A DNA stretch of 64,000 nucleotides from Rhizobium sp. R634. Lineage in GTDB: Bacteria; Pseudomonadota; Alphaproteobacteria; Rhizobiales; Rhizobiaceae. Of this stretch, positions 9,801-17,198 are shown piece after piece. The stretch lies in contig NZ_LOKW01000023.1 in assembly GCF_002211305.1 (NCBI RefSeq), forward strand, positions 310,001-374,000, written 5' to 3'. A program made the translations under genes and the position numbers. The notes under the pieces were generated by a model. That model did no database searches. It had not been told where the DNA came from and was given only the letters and a program-made list of their open reading frames with translations. The stretch's first letter is position 1; each line of letters opens with the position of its first letter.

Positions 9801-10838
9801 ATGGCATCCGCCTCCGAACTGGCTGCCCGTCTCGCGCGTGATGCCGAAGCGGTGTGTCGTCATTATCTTTCGGCCGGCCGGCGATATGGCAACTACTGGA
9901 TCGTCGGCGATACCTGCAACAACAAGGGGCGGTCGCTCTATGTTCATCTGGCCGGCCCACGGGTCGGTCGCTGGACCGATGCCGCCACCGGTCAATACGG
10001 CGATCTCCTTGATCTTGTTCGTGAGAGCTGCGGCCTGATCGATTTTCGCGATGTCGCGAGCGAGGCGCGGCAATTCCTGCGCCTGCCGAAAACGGAGGGA
10101 GCGTCGGCATATCAAGCAACCAGCGCCACAGGCCGAACCAACCGCCCAGCATCCGCGCGGGCACGGCGGCTTTTTGCGATGGGGCAGCCGCTCAGCGGCA
10201 CACTTGCCGATAGCTACCTGCGACAGCGCGCGATCTTGCGCGGATCGGAGCACGCCAGTCTCCGTTTCCACCCTTCCTGCTATTACCGCGATCTGCTCAC
10301 GGGCGATATCGCGCGCTATCCGGCCCTGATTGCTGCTGTCACAAGTCCAAGCGGTGCGATCACCGGGGTGCATCGGACCTGGCTCGACCCGAACGGTGAC
10401 GGCAAGGCGAAGGTCGAGGATCCCAGGCGAGCATTGGGCAGCCTGCTCGGCAATGCAGTGCGTTTCAACGTGCCAGCCGATGCACCCGTGTCGGTGATGG
10501 CGGCAGGTGAGGGCCTCGAAACCATGCTGTCGCTGTCGCATGTCATGCCGGGAATGCCGATGGTGGCGGCGCTCACTGCCAACCACCTTGCGGCCTTCCG
10601 GGCGCCGACAAGCGTCTTACGCTTCTATATCGCTGCGGATGCGGATGCGGCCGGCCGGCACGGGATCGAAAGGCTGAGCCAGGCGGCTCGATCAATCGGC
10701 ATCCTGCCGCTCGTGCTCGCGCCCGAACTCGGCGATTTCAACGAGGATCTGCGCAGGCTGGGACCGGACCGGTTGACGGCGAACCTTCGTCGGCAGCTTA
10801 TACCCGAAGACGCCGCTGCGTTTCTACCTGCTGCGTAA
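9801..10838 (+). CDS. Toprim-domain (primase-like) protein
   Basis: A 345-residue protein started at ATG 9801 because GGAGG lies at 9791-9795; a longer in-frame extension would overlap the previous gene. The N-terminal part (RHYLSAGRRYGNYWIVGD, then WTDAATGQYGDLLDL) is like the DNA-binding portion of plasmid primase-type proteins (DUF7146). The C-terminal Toprim domain shows the conserved Glu in GEGLETMLSL near residue 236 and the DxD motif in AADADAAG near 279. Such proteins may prime complementary-strand synthesis after conjugation or act as nucleases; the sequence does not choose between these. Its coupling to the strawberry-notch gene suggests a joint role in establishing transferred DNA. 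Confidence 0.8.
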   Translation: MASASELAARLARDAEAVCRHYLSAGRRYGNYWIVGDTCNNKGRSLYVHLAGPRVGRWTDAATGQYGDLLDLVRESCGLIDFRDVASEARQFLRLPKTEGASAYQATSATGRTNRPASARARRLFAMGQPLSGTLADSYLRQRAILRGSEHASLRFHPSCYYRDLLTGDIARYPALIAAVTSPSGAITGVHRTWLDPNGDGKAKVEDPRRALGSLLGNAVRFNVPADAPVSVMAAGEGLETMLSLSHVMPGMPMVAALTANHLAAFRAPTSVLRFYIAADADAAGRHGIERLSQAARSIGILPLVLAPELGDFNEDLRRLGPDRLTANLRRQLIPEDAAAFLPAA

Positions 10839-10982
10839 CACCGGCCAGGCGAGGGCGCGAAGTGGCGTCAGGTCGGATTCTGATGGACGCGGCGTCATGG
10901 TTCTCCATGTTTGCCCGCACCCGCCAGCCTGCCGAGAGGCGACCCATACCACGCGGTGCCCTGACCTTCAGCGGGTCGCTCA

Positions 10983-11110
10983 GGTTTCTTCCCCGCAGCG
11001 GCTTTGCCGCGGCTCCTCGCGAGCCAAGAAACCCTCCCTCCGCCGCCCGGCGCTTCGCTGGGCCGCGGCGCGATCCGCCGCGGTTCCGGCCCGGTCCCAC
11101 GTGGACAGGG
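10983..11110 (+). promoter_or_regulatory. Structured leader element A, copy 1 (within the 321-bp gap before the DUF2493 gene)
   Basis: Outer stem GGTTTCTT (10983-10990) with AAGAAACC (11026-11033), 8 bp and perfect. It encloses a hairpin GCGGC-TTT-GCCGC (10998-11010) and a second one, GGCTC-CTCGC-GAGCC. It ends 127 nt before ATG 11160. Copy 2 at 30994-31041 keeps the architecture with compensatory changes, keeps the TCCTCGCGA and CCAAGAAA segments, and sits 124 nt from its gene. The remainder of the gap (10839-10982) shows no gene. Confidence 0.5.
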
Positions 11111-11159
11111 ATCGCCGTCAGGCCGCGAGAGGCGCGGCGAAAAACCGACGGAGATCGAC

Positions 11160-12095
11160 ATGAACCTTTTTCCATCCTTCAACGAGGCCCCCGAGCCGCA
11201 GCACGCATCCTCCCCGACCGACCGCTTCATCTACGAGATGCAACTGCACGGGTACCGCCCTTTCCAGGACGAGCCCGATCCTCGCCCGCTCCCTGAAGAA
11301 CCGGCCGTCCAGGGGTCGCTGACCACGATCTTTGACGCCCTGTTCGAGATGCTCGGCGACACGCGGCTCGAACCTGATCTCGAGGACCTCTTCTGGTCGA
11401 CCGTCAATCTCTTCCACCGTGCCGGCGAGCGCATCCAGCGTGAGCTCGACCGCAACGAGGAGGCGCAGCGCAGCGGTCAACGCGAACAGGACGGCTCCGA
11501 AGTCAAAAGCGTCGAACTCGAACGCCTGATCGCCGAAGGCATTACAATGCTGGAGCGCCGCAACAGCTTCGAGTTCATGCGCGACTTCGCCGCTGACCTC
11601 TTCGAGGCGCAAACCGGTTCCGCCTGGCGGCCGCGCACCGGCTCGAAAATCAGCCACGCCAACATGACCGCGGCGATGATCGATAGCCGTGATTTCCTGT
11701 CTGCCCGGCGGCGCGCCGAGACCGAAGTGCTGATCCCGCCCGGCACCAAGATCGCCTTCGCAGGCGGGATGGACTATAACGACCACGATCGCATCTGGGC
11801 GAAGCTCGATCAGGCCTATGCCAAGCATCCCGACATGGTCCTGCTCCACGGCGGCTCGCCTAAGGGCGCCGAGCGCATCGCCGCCTGCTGGGCAGAAGCC
11901 CGAAAGGTGACACAGATCTCCTTCAAGCCGAATTGGACCAAACACGCCAAGGCTGCTCCGTTCCGCCGCAACGACGAGATGCTGTCCGTCATGCCGGCCG
12001 GCCTGATCGTCTTCCCTGGTAACGGCATCACCGGCAACCTCGCCGACAAGGCGCGCCGGCTCGGCATTCCGGTCTGGCAGGCAGGCGGCGATTAG
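11160..12095 (+). CDS. DUF2493 (SLOG-like nucleotide-binding) protein
   Basis: A 311-residue protein started at ATG 11160 with GGAG seven bases upstream; the open frame extends further upstream but only through the structured leader. The N-terminal 180 residues are helical and charged (FEMLGDTRLEPDLEDLFWSTVNLFHRAGERI) with no recognised domain. The C-terminal 120 residues are a Rossmann-like DUF2493 domain: KIAFAGGMDYNDHDRIW, LLHGGSPKGAERIA and GNGITGNLADKARRLG, which resemble the phosphate-binding loops of the SLOG superfamily. SLOG proteins bind nucleotide-derived ligands and often occur near conflict and plasmid genes. The precise function here is unknown. Confidence 0.8.
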   Translation: MNLFPSFNEAPEPQHASSPTDRFIYEMQLHGYRPFQDEPDPRPLPEEPAVQGSLTTIFDALFEMLGDTRLEPDLEDLFWSTVNLFHRAGERIQRELDRNEEAQRSGQREQDGSEVKSVELERLIAEGITMLERRNSFEFMRDFAADLFEAQTGSAWRPRTGSKISHANMTAAMIDSRDFLSARRRAETEVLIPPGTKIAFAGGMDYNDHDRIWAKLDQAYAKHPDMVLLHGGSPKGAERIAACWAEARKVTQISFKPNWTKHAKAAPFRRNDEMLSVMPAGLIVFPGNGITGNLADKARRLGIPVWQAGGD

Positions 12096-12156
12096 GCCGC
12101 CTTGTCGCCCATACGGTGGACAGAAGAGCGATCGGTCGACGGTGGCAATTGGATGG

Positions 12157-12615
12157 CTAAGTGGATGGCTTGGTGACAAGAAGCGGGATAGGAAGTGCAG
12201 CATTCGCATCGTCAAGGATTTCGAAGGAATGCCTTCCTTCGTCGTCGATTGACACGGAGTAACTCATTCGATCCTGGATGTGGTTGTTCTCATCAAAGGT
12301 TAGGATCTTCGGCTTCAGCGATGTGATCCGGTTCTCGTCGAGATAGATCGAGTTGCAGATGATAATTTGGTCCCCGGGCTGGCAGGTGCGGGCAGCCGCA
12401 CCGTTGAGAATGCAGCACCGGGAGCCTCGCTCGCCCAGGATGACGTACGTCGAGATTCTGGCTCCCGAATTTTTGTTCCAGATCTCGACGAACTCCATCG
12501 GGAGTATGCCCGCTTCTTCACAGTGATCGGGATCCAGAGTAATCGAGCCATGATAGTTGAGATTTGCCTCTGTCACGTAGATGCCGTGCAATTTGCCAGC
12601 CACCAATTTTCGCAT
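12157..12615 (-). CDS. panD: Aspartate 1-decarboxylase homologue with C-terminal extension
   Basis: PanD makes beta-alanine from L-aspartate using a pyruvoyl group formed by self-cleavage. This 152-residue protein has the self-cleavage site YHGS (Gly23-Ser24) and the expected catalytic positions: Lys8 and His10 in GKLHGIYVT, Tyr21, the ISTYVILGERGSR block (Arg and Tyr) and Asn in NGAAAR. ATG 12615 is chosen because GAGGCGAGG lies directly upstream; a TTG at 12630 would overlap that site. Normal PanD is about 125 residues; the last 30-40 here (DDEGRHSFEILDDANA) are extra. No panB or panC is near. It lies alone on the minus strand among plasmid genes. Confidence 0.85.
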   Translation of the reverse strand: MRKLVAGKLHGIYVTEANLNYHGSITLDPDHCEEAGILPMEFVEIWNKNSGARISTYVILGERGSRCCILNGAAARTCQPGDQIIICNSIYLDENRITSLKPKILTFDENNHIQDRMSYSVSIDDEGRHSFEILDDANAALPIPLLVTKPST

Positions 12616-13165
12616 GTTCCCTCGCCTCAAATTTCAACGACGGCTTTATTAGAGGAAACTTGAAATCGACAAAAGAAGTTTGCTGCGATGCCCCGGCTCC
12701 GTCGAGCGGTATGTGGAAACCGCCACCCACTTCGTGGGCCACGGCTTGCAGGGACTGACGCGCTCGTCCTGATCGATAATTGCGAAGAAGCCATCAAAGT
12801 CCTGCTGGCGGCGCGCCCTCCGATCGGAAGGCTTTTGTAGTCTGGGTATTGTTTCAGAGGAAGCGTTAATCCCGGGCACGAACCGACTCCGGACAATCGC
12901 CTTTACGGTGCCTTTTGGTGCGGCTGCGTTCGTGGCTGACGTTCTGCCTTCACCCATCGCCGCAGACGAGTGTCACGGTTTACCCGCTAAACAATCTCAG
13001 GACGGCTCGCGCCATTGAGGCGATCGGGCTTGGAAGCGAGCCGTTACGCAGGGGGCGCGCGAGACGGCGGCAGCCCGGATTCCTCAACGACGGTGACGGG
13101 CTCCTGGTGGCTGCATCGAGGTGCGGTCGAGCCTTAAGGGCGCTTCCTCCGTCGGAGGCTTCGAA
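12616..13165. other. Non-coding stretch between panD and the DUF736 leader
   Basis: About 550 bp without a convincing gene. Several overlapping open frames exist on both strands but none has a ribosome site or recognisable content. The panD promoter must lie at the left end. It may contain decayed accessory DNA; I could not identify any transposase remnant. Confidence 0.4.
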
Positions 13166-13303
13166 ACCATTCCCTTCTCTATGTCGCCTTTCTAAGGGAC
13201 CGGCCGCAATCAGCGTCAACCCGCAAGGGGTTCCCCTGCGCTGACGCTCCGGTGACGCCTGCGGCTCGCCCCCTTCTCCGGGCGCCATCGGGAATGGTCC
13301 CGA
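13166..13303 (+). promoter_or_regulatory. Structured leader (element B) of the first DUF736 gene
   Basis: ACCATTCCC (13166-13174) and GGGAATGGT (13290-13298) are a perfect 9-bp long-range pair ending 26 nt before the start codon. Inside lies AGCGTCA...TGACGCT (about 13212-13247) around an AACCC-GCAA-GGGTT hairpin. TCCCTT (13171-13176) can alternatively pair with AAGGGA (13194-13199), which would exclude the long-range pairing. This has the look of a switching leader, but no ligand or mechanism can be read from it. Confidence 0.45.
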
Positions 13304-13323
13304 GCAACCGAAGGAGAATTACC

Positions 13324-13647
13324 ATGGCTACCACGATCGCAACCCTGACGCAGAAGACCGATGGCAGTCTCGAAGGCGTCTTCGCCACCATCCGGGTCAA
13401 TGCCTTGATCGCCATTATCCCCAATGTCAACAAGGCTAGCGAAGAAGCTCCGGATTACCGCATCATCCACCGCAAGACCGGCTTCGAAATCGGCGCAGGC
13501 TGGAACCGCATCGCCCGCCAGACCGGTGAAGAATATCTCTCCGTCAAGCTCGAAGCGCCCGAGATCGGCGTCATCTTCGGCAATCTCGCACCCGCTCCCG
13601 GCGGCGAGGCAAATCGCAAGGTCATCCTGTGGAACAACCCGGCCTGA
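13324..13647 (+). CDS. DUF736 family protein (copy 1)
   Basis: A 107-residue protein with AAGGAG about seven bases before ATG 13324. The body matches the small beta-rich DUF736 family of alphaproteobacterial plasmids: DGSLEGVFATIRVNA, APDYRIIHRKTGFEIGAGW, EEYLSVKLEAPEIG and a C-terminal LWNNPA. The family function is unknown; it is widespread on conjugative elements. A paralogue with the same block order is at 31165. The gene is preceded by a long structured leader. Confidence 0.85.
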   Translation: MATTIATLTQKTDGSLEGVFATIRVNALIAIIPNVNKASEEAPDYRIIHRKTGFEIGAGWNRIARQTGEEYLSVKLEAPEIGVIFGNLAPAPGGEANRKVILWNNPA

Positions 13648-13709
13648 GCGAGGTGGCCGGTCCCGAAATGGATCGGCCTCTCCCATCCACCTAATCCGAG
13701 GAGATGGCG

Positions 13710-14036
13710 ATGAGCCGCTATACGATCACCGTCACCAGAACCGCATTACGCCATGCCGATCCCGATGCCGTCATCGGATACGACCGCCCGCTACAGACGT
13801 TCTTTCTCCAGGCCTTCGCCGACAGCGAGGGTGAGAACCTGGCGCTCTGGCTCGGTACTAATATCCGGGCGTTTGAAACCCTGTCCGATCTCCGCGCAGC
13901 CGCGATCGCTCTGGGTTACGACTTCGTTCCGATCGCATCTGGCACGCTATGCCGGCTGCTCGACGACTATGCCCGAGAGGCGATCTGCCCGGTGCCTGAT
14001 AGCATTGTCCAGGATTTGCAGCCTCAAACTCACTAA
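13710..14036 (+). CDS. Small hypothetical protein downstream of DUF736
   Basis: A 108-residue protein. The second of two close ATGs (13710 rather than 13704) is chosen because GAGGAG ends right against the first. The sequence (MSRYTITVTRTALRHADPDAVIGYDRP, then FFLQAFADSEGENLALWLG) suggests a compact alpha/beta fold without membrane or catalytic signatures. It sits 62 bp after the DUF736 gene and probably shares its transcript, ending at the bidirectional terminator at 14062. I do not recognise the family. Confidence 0.6.
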   Translation: MSRYTITVTRTALRHADPDAVIGYDRPLQTFFLQAFADSEGENLALWLGTNIRAFETLSDLRAAAIALGYDFVPIASGTLCRLLDDYAREAICPVPDSIVQDLQPQTH

Positions 14037-14061
14037 TCGGCGCTAGTTGCGCAAAACACGA

Positions 14062-14090
14062 AAGCCCGACCTCTGCTGGAGGCCGGGCTT
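14062..14090. terminator. Bidirectional terminator between the 13710 gene and the HU gene
   Basis: AAGCCCG-A-CCTC, loop TGCTG, GAGG-C-CGGGCTT. The stem is symmetric with A and T flanks on both sides, so it can serve both converging transcripts. Confidence 0.75.
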
Positions 14091-14111
14091 CCTCTTATTC
14101 GCCCAGTTGGC

Positions 14112-14390
14112 CTACTTGTTGAGGGCATCCTTCAGGGCCTTGGCCGGCGTGAAGGCCAGCTTCTTCGCCGCGGCGACCTTGATCGTTGCGCCGGTCGCGG
14201 GATTGCGCGCTTCCCGCTCCGGCGTGTCCTTGACCTTGAACTTGCCGAAGCCGGGCAGCGAGGTTTCGTTTCCGGCGACGGCAGCCTCGGTAATCGAGGC
14301 GATCACAGCCTCGACGATTGCCTTACCTTGCGCCTTGGTCAGGTTGTGCTCAGTAGCGATCTTGTCGGCGATTTCATTGGTGGTGGTCAT
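14112..14390 (-). CDS. HU-family DNA-binding protein
   Basis: A 92-residue HU/IHF-type nucleoid protein: N-terminal helices (NEIADKIATEHNLTKAQGKAIVEAVIA), then the beta-arm region with the conserved GFGKFKVKDTPEREARNPATG signature and a lysine-rich C-terminus (AAKKLAFTPAKALKDALNK). It bends DNA non-specifically and may help to compact the plasmid or assist relaxosome or regulatory complexes. Plasmid-borne HU copies are frequent on large conjugative elements. It converges on the 13710 gene with a shared terminator. Confidence 0.92.
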   Translation of the reverse strand: MTTTNEIADKIATEHNLTKAQGKAIVEAVIASITEAAVAGNETSLPGFGKFKVKDTPEREARNPATGATIKVAAAKKLAFTPAKALKDALNK

Positions 14391-14561
14391 GTCAGTCTCC
14401 GCATCGTGATTGATATGGAATCCGTGACAGGCGATTTTCGTCCTGTCATCGGTGAAGAGTGAGTACGACGTTCAAAGCGCTGGATTTCCACAGCTTCTGA
14501 TCGAGCGCAGCACTCCGCGTTCTGAGAGCCACGACAGTGTCCGCCGCCCCCGACAATTATC
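14391..14561 (-). promoter_or_regulatory. Upstream region of the HU gene
   Basis: The stretch before the HU start should hold its promoter, reading leftward, but no hexamer pair is convincing enough to specify. No gene seen. Confidence 0.3.
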
Positions 14562-14615
14562 GGTGCCACACGAGAGGTTGGTTGTCTGCTTAGTCCCTCC
14601 GAGGGTGTCATGGCG
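14562..14615 (+). repeat. Repeat D, copy 1
   Basis: A segment of about 54 bp beginning GGTGCCACACGAGAGG and continuing with GTCTGCTTAGTCC, TCCGAGGGTG and CATGGCG is matched at 31577-31628 with only a few differences and a 5-bp length change. It is not part of a recognisable gene. Confidence 0.7.
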
Positions 14616-14750
14616 GTCTGGCTCTACTCGTGTCGCTTCGCGCCACTCCCGGAGCCCGCTTTGCGGTCTCCGCCTCCGGTCACGATCCATCTCGCGGGCC
14701 AAGAAGCGATGTCGACGCCTCATGTCGAAACGGCGCCTCATCCATATGGC

Positions 14751-14862
14751 CGGCTGATCGCCGGATACGGTCGCGGCGCCTGCCGGCACCGCGGTGCTCT
14801 TCTTCTCTGACGTCCTATTGTGCACCCGCCACTCCGGCGTCAAGGACTGCGTGGGCTCCTTT
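14751..14862 (+). repeat. Repeat C, truncated copy (5' half only)
   Basis: About 110 bp aligning to 32057-32165: GCCGGCT/CGCCGGA hairpin, ACGGTCGCG, CCGCGG, GCTCTTCT, CGTCCTATT, then TCCGGCGTCAAGGAC and GCG-GG-CTCC. Here the sequence diverges where the full element would continue to its 3' closing arm, so this looks like a decayed copy of the leader at 32146-32251. Confidence 0.6.
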
Positions 14863-14898
14863 CGTCAGAAACGAAAAGGAGAATGCGTCAATCAAAAG

Positions 14899-14967
14899 TT
14901 CAGCAGAATGGTCGATAGATAGTCAGCGGAATGGTCGATAGGAAGTCAGCGGAGTGGTATGTTGCTA
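14899..14967 (+). repeat. Three tandem 23-bp direct repeats
   Basis: Units at 14899-14921, 14922-14944 and 14945-14967. Units 1 and 2 share TCAGC-GAATGGTCGATAG; unit 3 keeps GTCAGCGGAGTGGT and then diverges. Multiple short terminal repeats of this kind occur at the ends of IS21-type insertion sequences, but no transposase is present, so an IS end is only a possibility. Replication iterons or regulator-binding repeats are alternatives. Confidence 0.6.
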
Positions 14968-15200
14968 GAGCCAAGCATTGACAAAAATGTCCATCGATCA
15001 CGGCTCGCAAACCTTCACGTTACTGCGACCGAAGACCTTGAACACAGTTGCAAAATCAGCCTTGTACCTTTGCAGTCCTTCCTGTCTCGATCTCCTCAAT
15101 CATTGCTTCGAAATCTTGTGGCAATGCTACATAATTCAGCAAGAATGCCGCCGCGGCGACACTTTACCCGAACCAAGACAACGGATGGCAGTTCCTTGAA
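14968..15200. other. Non-coding stretch upstream of the relB-like remnant
   Basis: About 230 bp with lower GC than the surroundings and no credible gene on either strand. It may contain the remote part of the antitoxin promoter. Confidence 0.3.
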
Positions 15201-15222
15201 TGTGTCTCAATCGAGATACACA
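15201..15222 (+). promoter_or_regulatory. Palindromic operator of the relB-like gene
   Basis: TGTGTCTC-AATC-GAGATACACA is an inverted repeat with one unpaired base, 30 bp before ATG 15252. That is the position and symmetry expected for autoregulation by a RelB/DinJ-type antitoxin. Confidence 0.55.
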
Positions 15223-15251
15223 CATGAACGTAGAGGTCAGGAGAAACTGCG

Positions 15252-15545
15252 ATGGCCGCACACACATCCATGCTGCACGTTCGAGTAGACGACAAGCTCA
15301 AGGCCGATGCCACCGAAACACTGTTTCGGCCTATCCGTCTCGGATGCCGTGCAGATGTTCCTAACCCGCGTCGCCAAGGAGGGCGTCCTGCCAGTCGCTC
15401 TGACGACCGCCCCGAAGCGCACGACGAATGGTTCCGTGCCAAGGTGCGCGAGGCGCTGGTCGATACTCGACTAGGCGTGCCGCATCGGCAGGTCATGGAC
15501 GAGGCACAAGCATTGATCGACAGGAAGCGCCGTGCCCGAGCTTAA
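15252..15545 (+). pseudogene. RelB/DinJ-type antitoxin with two compensating frameshifts
   Basis: The frame starts with a typical RelB/DinJ N-terminus (MLHVRVDDKLKADATETL) at ATG 15252. At about 15322 the homology jumps to another frame, where GLSVSDAVQMFLTRVAKEGVLP, the classic RHH helix of this family, can be read. Near 15418 it returns to the first frame (AHDEWFRAKVREALVDTR ... DEAQALIDRKRRARA). As written, the 97-residue product has a scrambled middle and probably cannot form the DNA-binding ribbon-helix-helix dimer. No RelE-like toxin follows. It is either a decaying orphan or the result of two nearby sequencing errors. Confidence 0.65.
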
Positions 15546-15630
15546 ATGGTTTTGCTGAAGACGAATTATTGCCCCGGTCAAACCGAGTCGATAAAATATC
15601 CCCGACAAAAGAGCGAGCTTGGAGTGTGCC

Positions 15631-15894
15631 GTGACAGATCAAAGCATCTCGTGGAAACAGGATGGAATCGACTCCGGCTGGTTCTTCGCCCAGGGCGTCG
15701 GTTCGGTGAGAAGCAGTGTCAGCTACCGCCCAGGCGGGTGGTGGTTCCTTGCGGAATGGCTACCCGACACTGAAGAGCATGATATCGGCCCCTTCAAAAC
15801 CAAAGCAGCCGCGATAGCCGAAGCGGAGCGCCTTGCCGTTCAGCGGCTAAAGGACAATCATCGATCGCATGTGCTCACGACCTACTGTCAATAG
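15631..15894 (+). CDS. Small hypothetical protein
   Basis: An 87-residue protein started at GTG 15631, with GGAG at 15621-15624. It begins MTDQSISWKQDGIDSGWFFAQGV and has a tryptophan-rich beta segment (YRPGGWWFLAEWLPD) and a C-terminal helix (KTKAAAIAEAERLAVQRL). There is no signal peptide or known motif. It overlaps nothing and is followed 28 bp later by a phage-like gene. I do not recognise it; the GC content is somewhat lower than in the conjugation genes, consistent with cargo DNA. Confidence 0.5.
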   Translation: MTDQSISWKQDGIDSGWFFAQGVGSVRSSVSYRPGGWWFLAEWLPDTEEHDIGPFKTKAAAIAEAERLAVQRLKDNHRSHVLTTYCQ

Positions 15895-15922
15895 GTCGGT
15901 TGGAAATGGAACCGATACGAAA

Positions 15923-16240
15923 ATGAATGTTACGGAAATCATCGCCGCAATAGAGCGCGTTATTGAAAGCGCGACTCCAGGACCATGGTACGGTCGTGGA
16001 TCTAAGGGTTCTGAAAGTTATGGGGGTGGATGTGTTGCCACGACAACAACCTATCAGGACATAAATTTTAAGGCGATCGCCGACGTAAGATCGCACTCTT
16101 CGGAAATCAGCTACGATCAAGCTGCTGCAAATCGCGAGTTTATTGCGGCCTGCAATCCTGAAAATATCGCCGCTCTTATCTCGGCCTACAAGGAGTTGGA
16201 GAGAAAGCTGGCGGCTGATGGCGTGTCTCTGTCGACATAA
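15923..16240 (+). CDS. Small phage-like (Ead/Ea22-type) protein
   Basis: A 105-residue protein from ATG 15923. The C-terminus, DQAAANREFIAACNPENIAALISAYKELERKLA, closely follows the pattern of Ead/Ea22-like phage proteins (A-FIAA-NP--I-ALI-ELE), and the N-terminus (IIAAIERVIESATPGPW) also fits that type. The function in phages is unknown. It may be a remnant of prophage or phage-plasmid DNA. No other phage gene is adjacent. Confidence 0.55.
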   Translation: MNVTEIIAAIERVIESATPGPWYGRGSKGSESYGGGCVATTTTYQDINFKAIADVRSHSSEISYDQAAANREFIAACNPENIAALISAYKELERKLAADGVSLST

Positions 16241-16734
16241 TCGTAACAGCCTTTGCTGTTCGGCAGCCGGCTCAGAGCCTATGACCCGGGCGTCGTCCCA
16301 AACCTTCGGCGAACTTCCGAAATGCAGATGGCGACTTTCGATCGGGCCACAACGGGGTGGGGCTCCAGCCTTGTCAAAATCGTCATTAACGCCTGTCTTC
16401 AGGAAGCGTGCTTTTGCGCGGCGTAGACTACCGCGTGCGAAACACCTTTGCAGATAAACGGAACGCACGGGCGGGGGCAGTCGGTTCCGCCTCCCTGCCG
16501 GCCGCTATGCTGAGGCTCCTGCGGCTGCCCTTGTTCCGCCCTTAGCGTGGCGAGAATTCCCGAAATCCGCCTGACGGCGCCGCTATGCTGATTTCTCCGA
16601 TACTCTTCATTGTTTGATTGTAACCCGCCTGCGGGCGGGTTGCCCCATTATCCCTGATCACTGCCGGCAGCCATACGATCGGGACTGCCAGATGATTCGC
16701 ATCTCGGCCCATGAAGCATCGAAAATCAGTCAGT
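16241..16734. other. Non-coding stretch between cargo and the virB region
   Basis: About 490 bp without a credible gene. It holds a 13-bp direct repeat GCCGCTATGCTGA at 16501-16513 and 16579-16591, and a perfect hairpin AACCCGCC-TGCG-GGCGGGTT at 16622-16641 that may end the minus-strand regulator transcript, although there is no T-run. Confidence 0.45.
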
Positions 16735-17100
16735 TTAACCGGCCTCCTGGCTGGCGCGAAAGGAACTCAGCTTGCTCAGGAGCTCCCCAGAGATCTCGAA
16801 TTGCCGCGCCGTTCCCCGGCCCATGGAGTTCTTCCCCATCGTCTCTAAAAGCATTCCCCGCTTTACCAAAAGGTCGACCGTCTCCTTCACGCCGCTTCGC
16901 GTCAGCTCGGTAATCTCGATGATATTCGAGAGGGTTAGTTTCTGGTGGGCCTGGGTCATCGTATAGAGGATCGTCATCATGCCGATCTGCTTCAGTCTCG
17001 CCTGCGGGGTTTCGTCCGCCAGCGGATGATCGAGGATCTCATGAAGAATGAGGCCGGAGAAGGCAAGGTTGTGCCATTGCGTTTTAATCGCGCTTGTCAT
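16735..17100 (-). CDS. Winged-helix (MarR-like) regulator, candidate RctA-type conjugation repressor
   Basis: A 121-residue protein with a winged-helix core: MTILYTMTQAHQKLTLSNIIEITELTRSGVKETVDLLVKRGMLLE is a helix-turn-helix followed by the wing (GRGTARQFEISGELL). It is divergent from the virB operon, 98 bp from the first gene, with a palindrome between them at 17109-17128. On symbiotic plasmids of R. etli and S. meliloti the small winged-helix protein RctA represses virB and tra genes; the position and size fit such a role, but I have not compared sequences, so the name is not assigned. Confidence 0.7.
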   Translation of the reverse strand: MTSAIKTQWHNLAFSGLILHEILDHPLADETPQARLKQIGMMTILYTMTQAHQKLTLSNIIEITELTRSGVKETVDLLVKRGMLLETMGKNSMGRGTARQFEISGELLSKLSSFRASQEAG

Positions 17101-17108
17101 GTCATTTA

Positions 17109-17128
17109 ACTGTGCTATATACGGCAGT
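17109..17128. promoter_or_regulatory. Palindromic operator between the winged-helix regulator and the virB operon
   Basis: ACTG-TGC-TATATA-CGG-CAGT is an imperfect dyad eight bp from the regulator start and 70 bp from the virB-side gene. It overlaps a TATATA that could be a -10 element, which would allow one dimer to control both directions. Confidence 0.5.
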
Positions 17129-17198
17129 ATGAGCCTGGGAAGTCCGATTGGATCTCCCGAAACGCAATAGGGCGCCGTGGTCTCGAAGGATCCTGTTC

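Noticed and set aside
12627..12957. Transposase remnant between panD and the DUF736 leader
   Set aside because: Translated on both strands, none of the frames showed a transposase motif that I could name.
14899..14967. CRISPR-like reading of the 23-bp repeats
   Set aside because: The repeats are directly abutting without spacers and only three are present.
15875..16468. 197-codon minus-strand frame overlapping the phage-like gene
   Set aside because: Arginine/serine-rich content with no motif, opposite a plausible gene, and no ribosome site.
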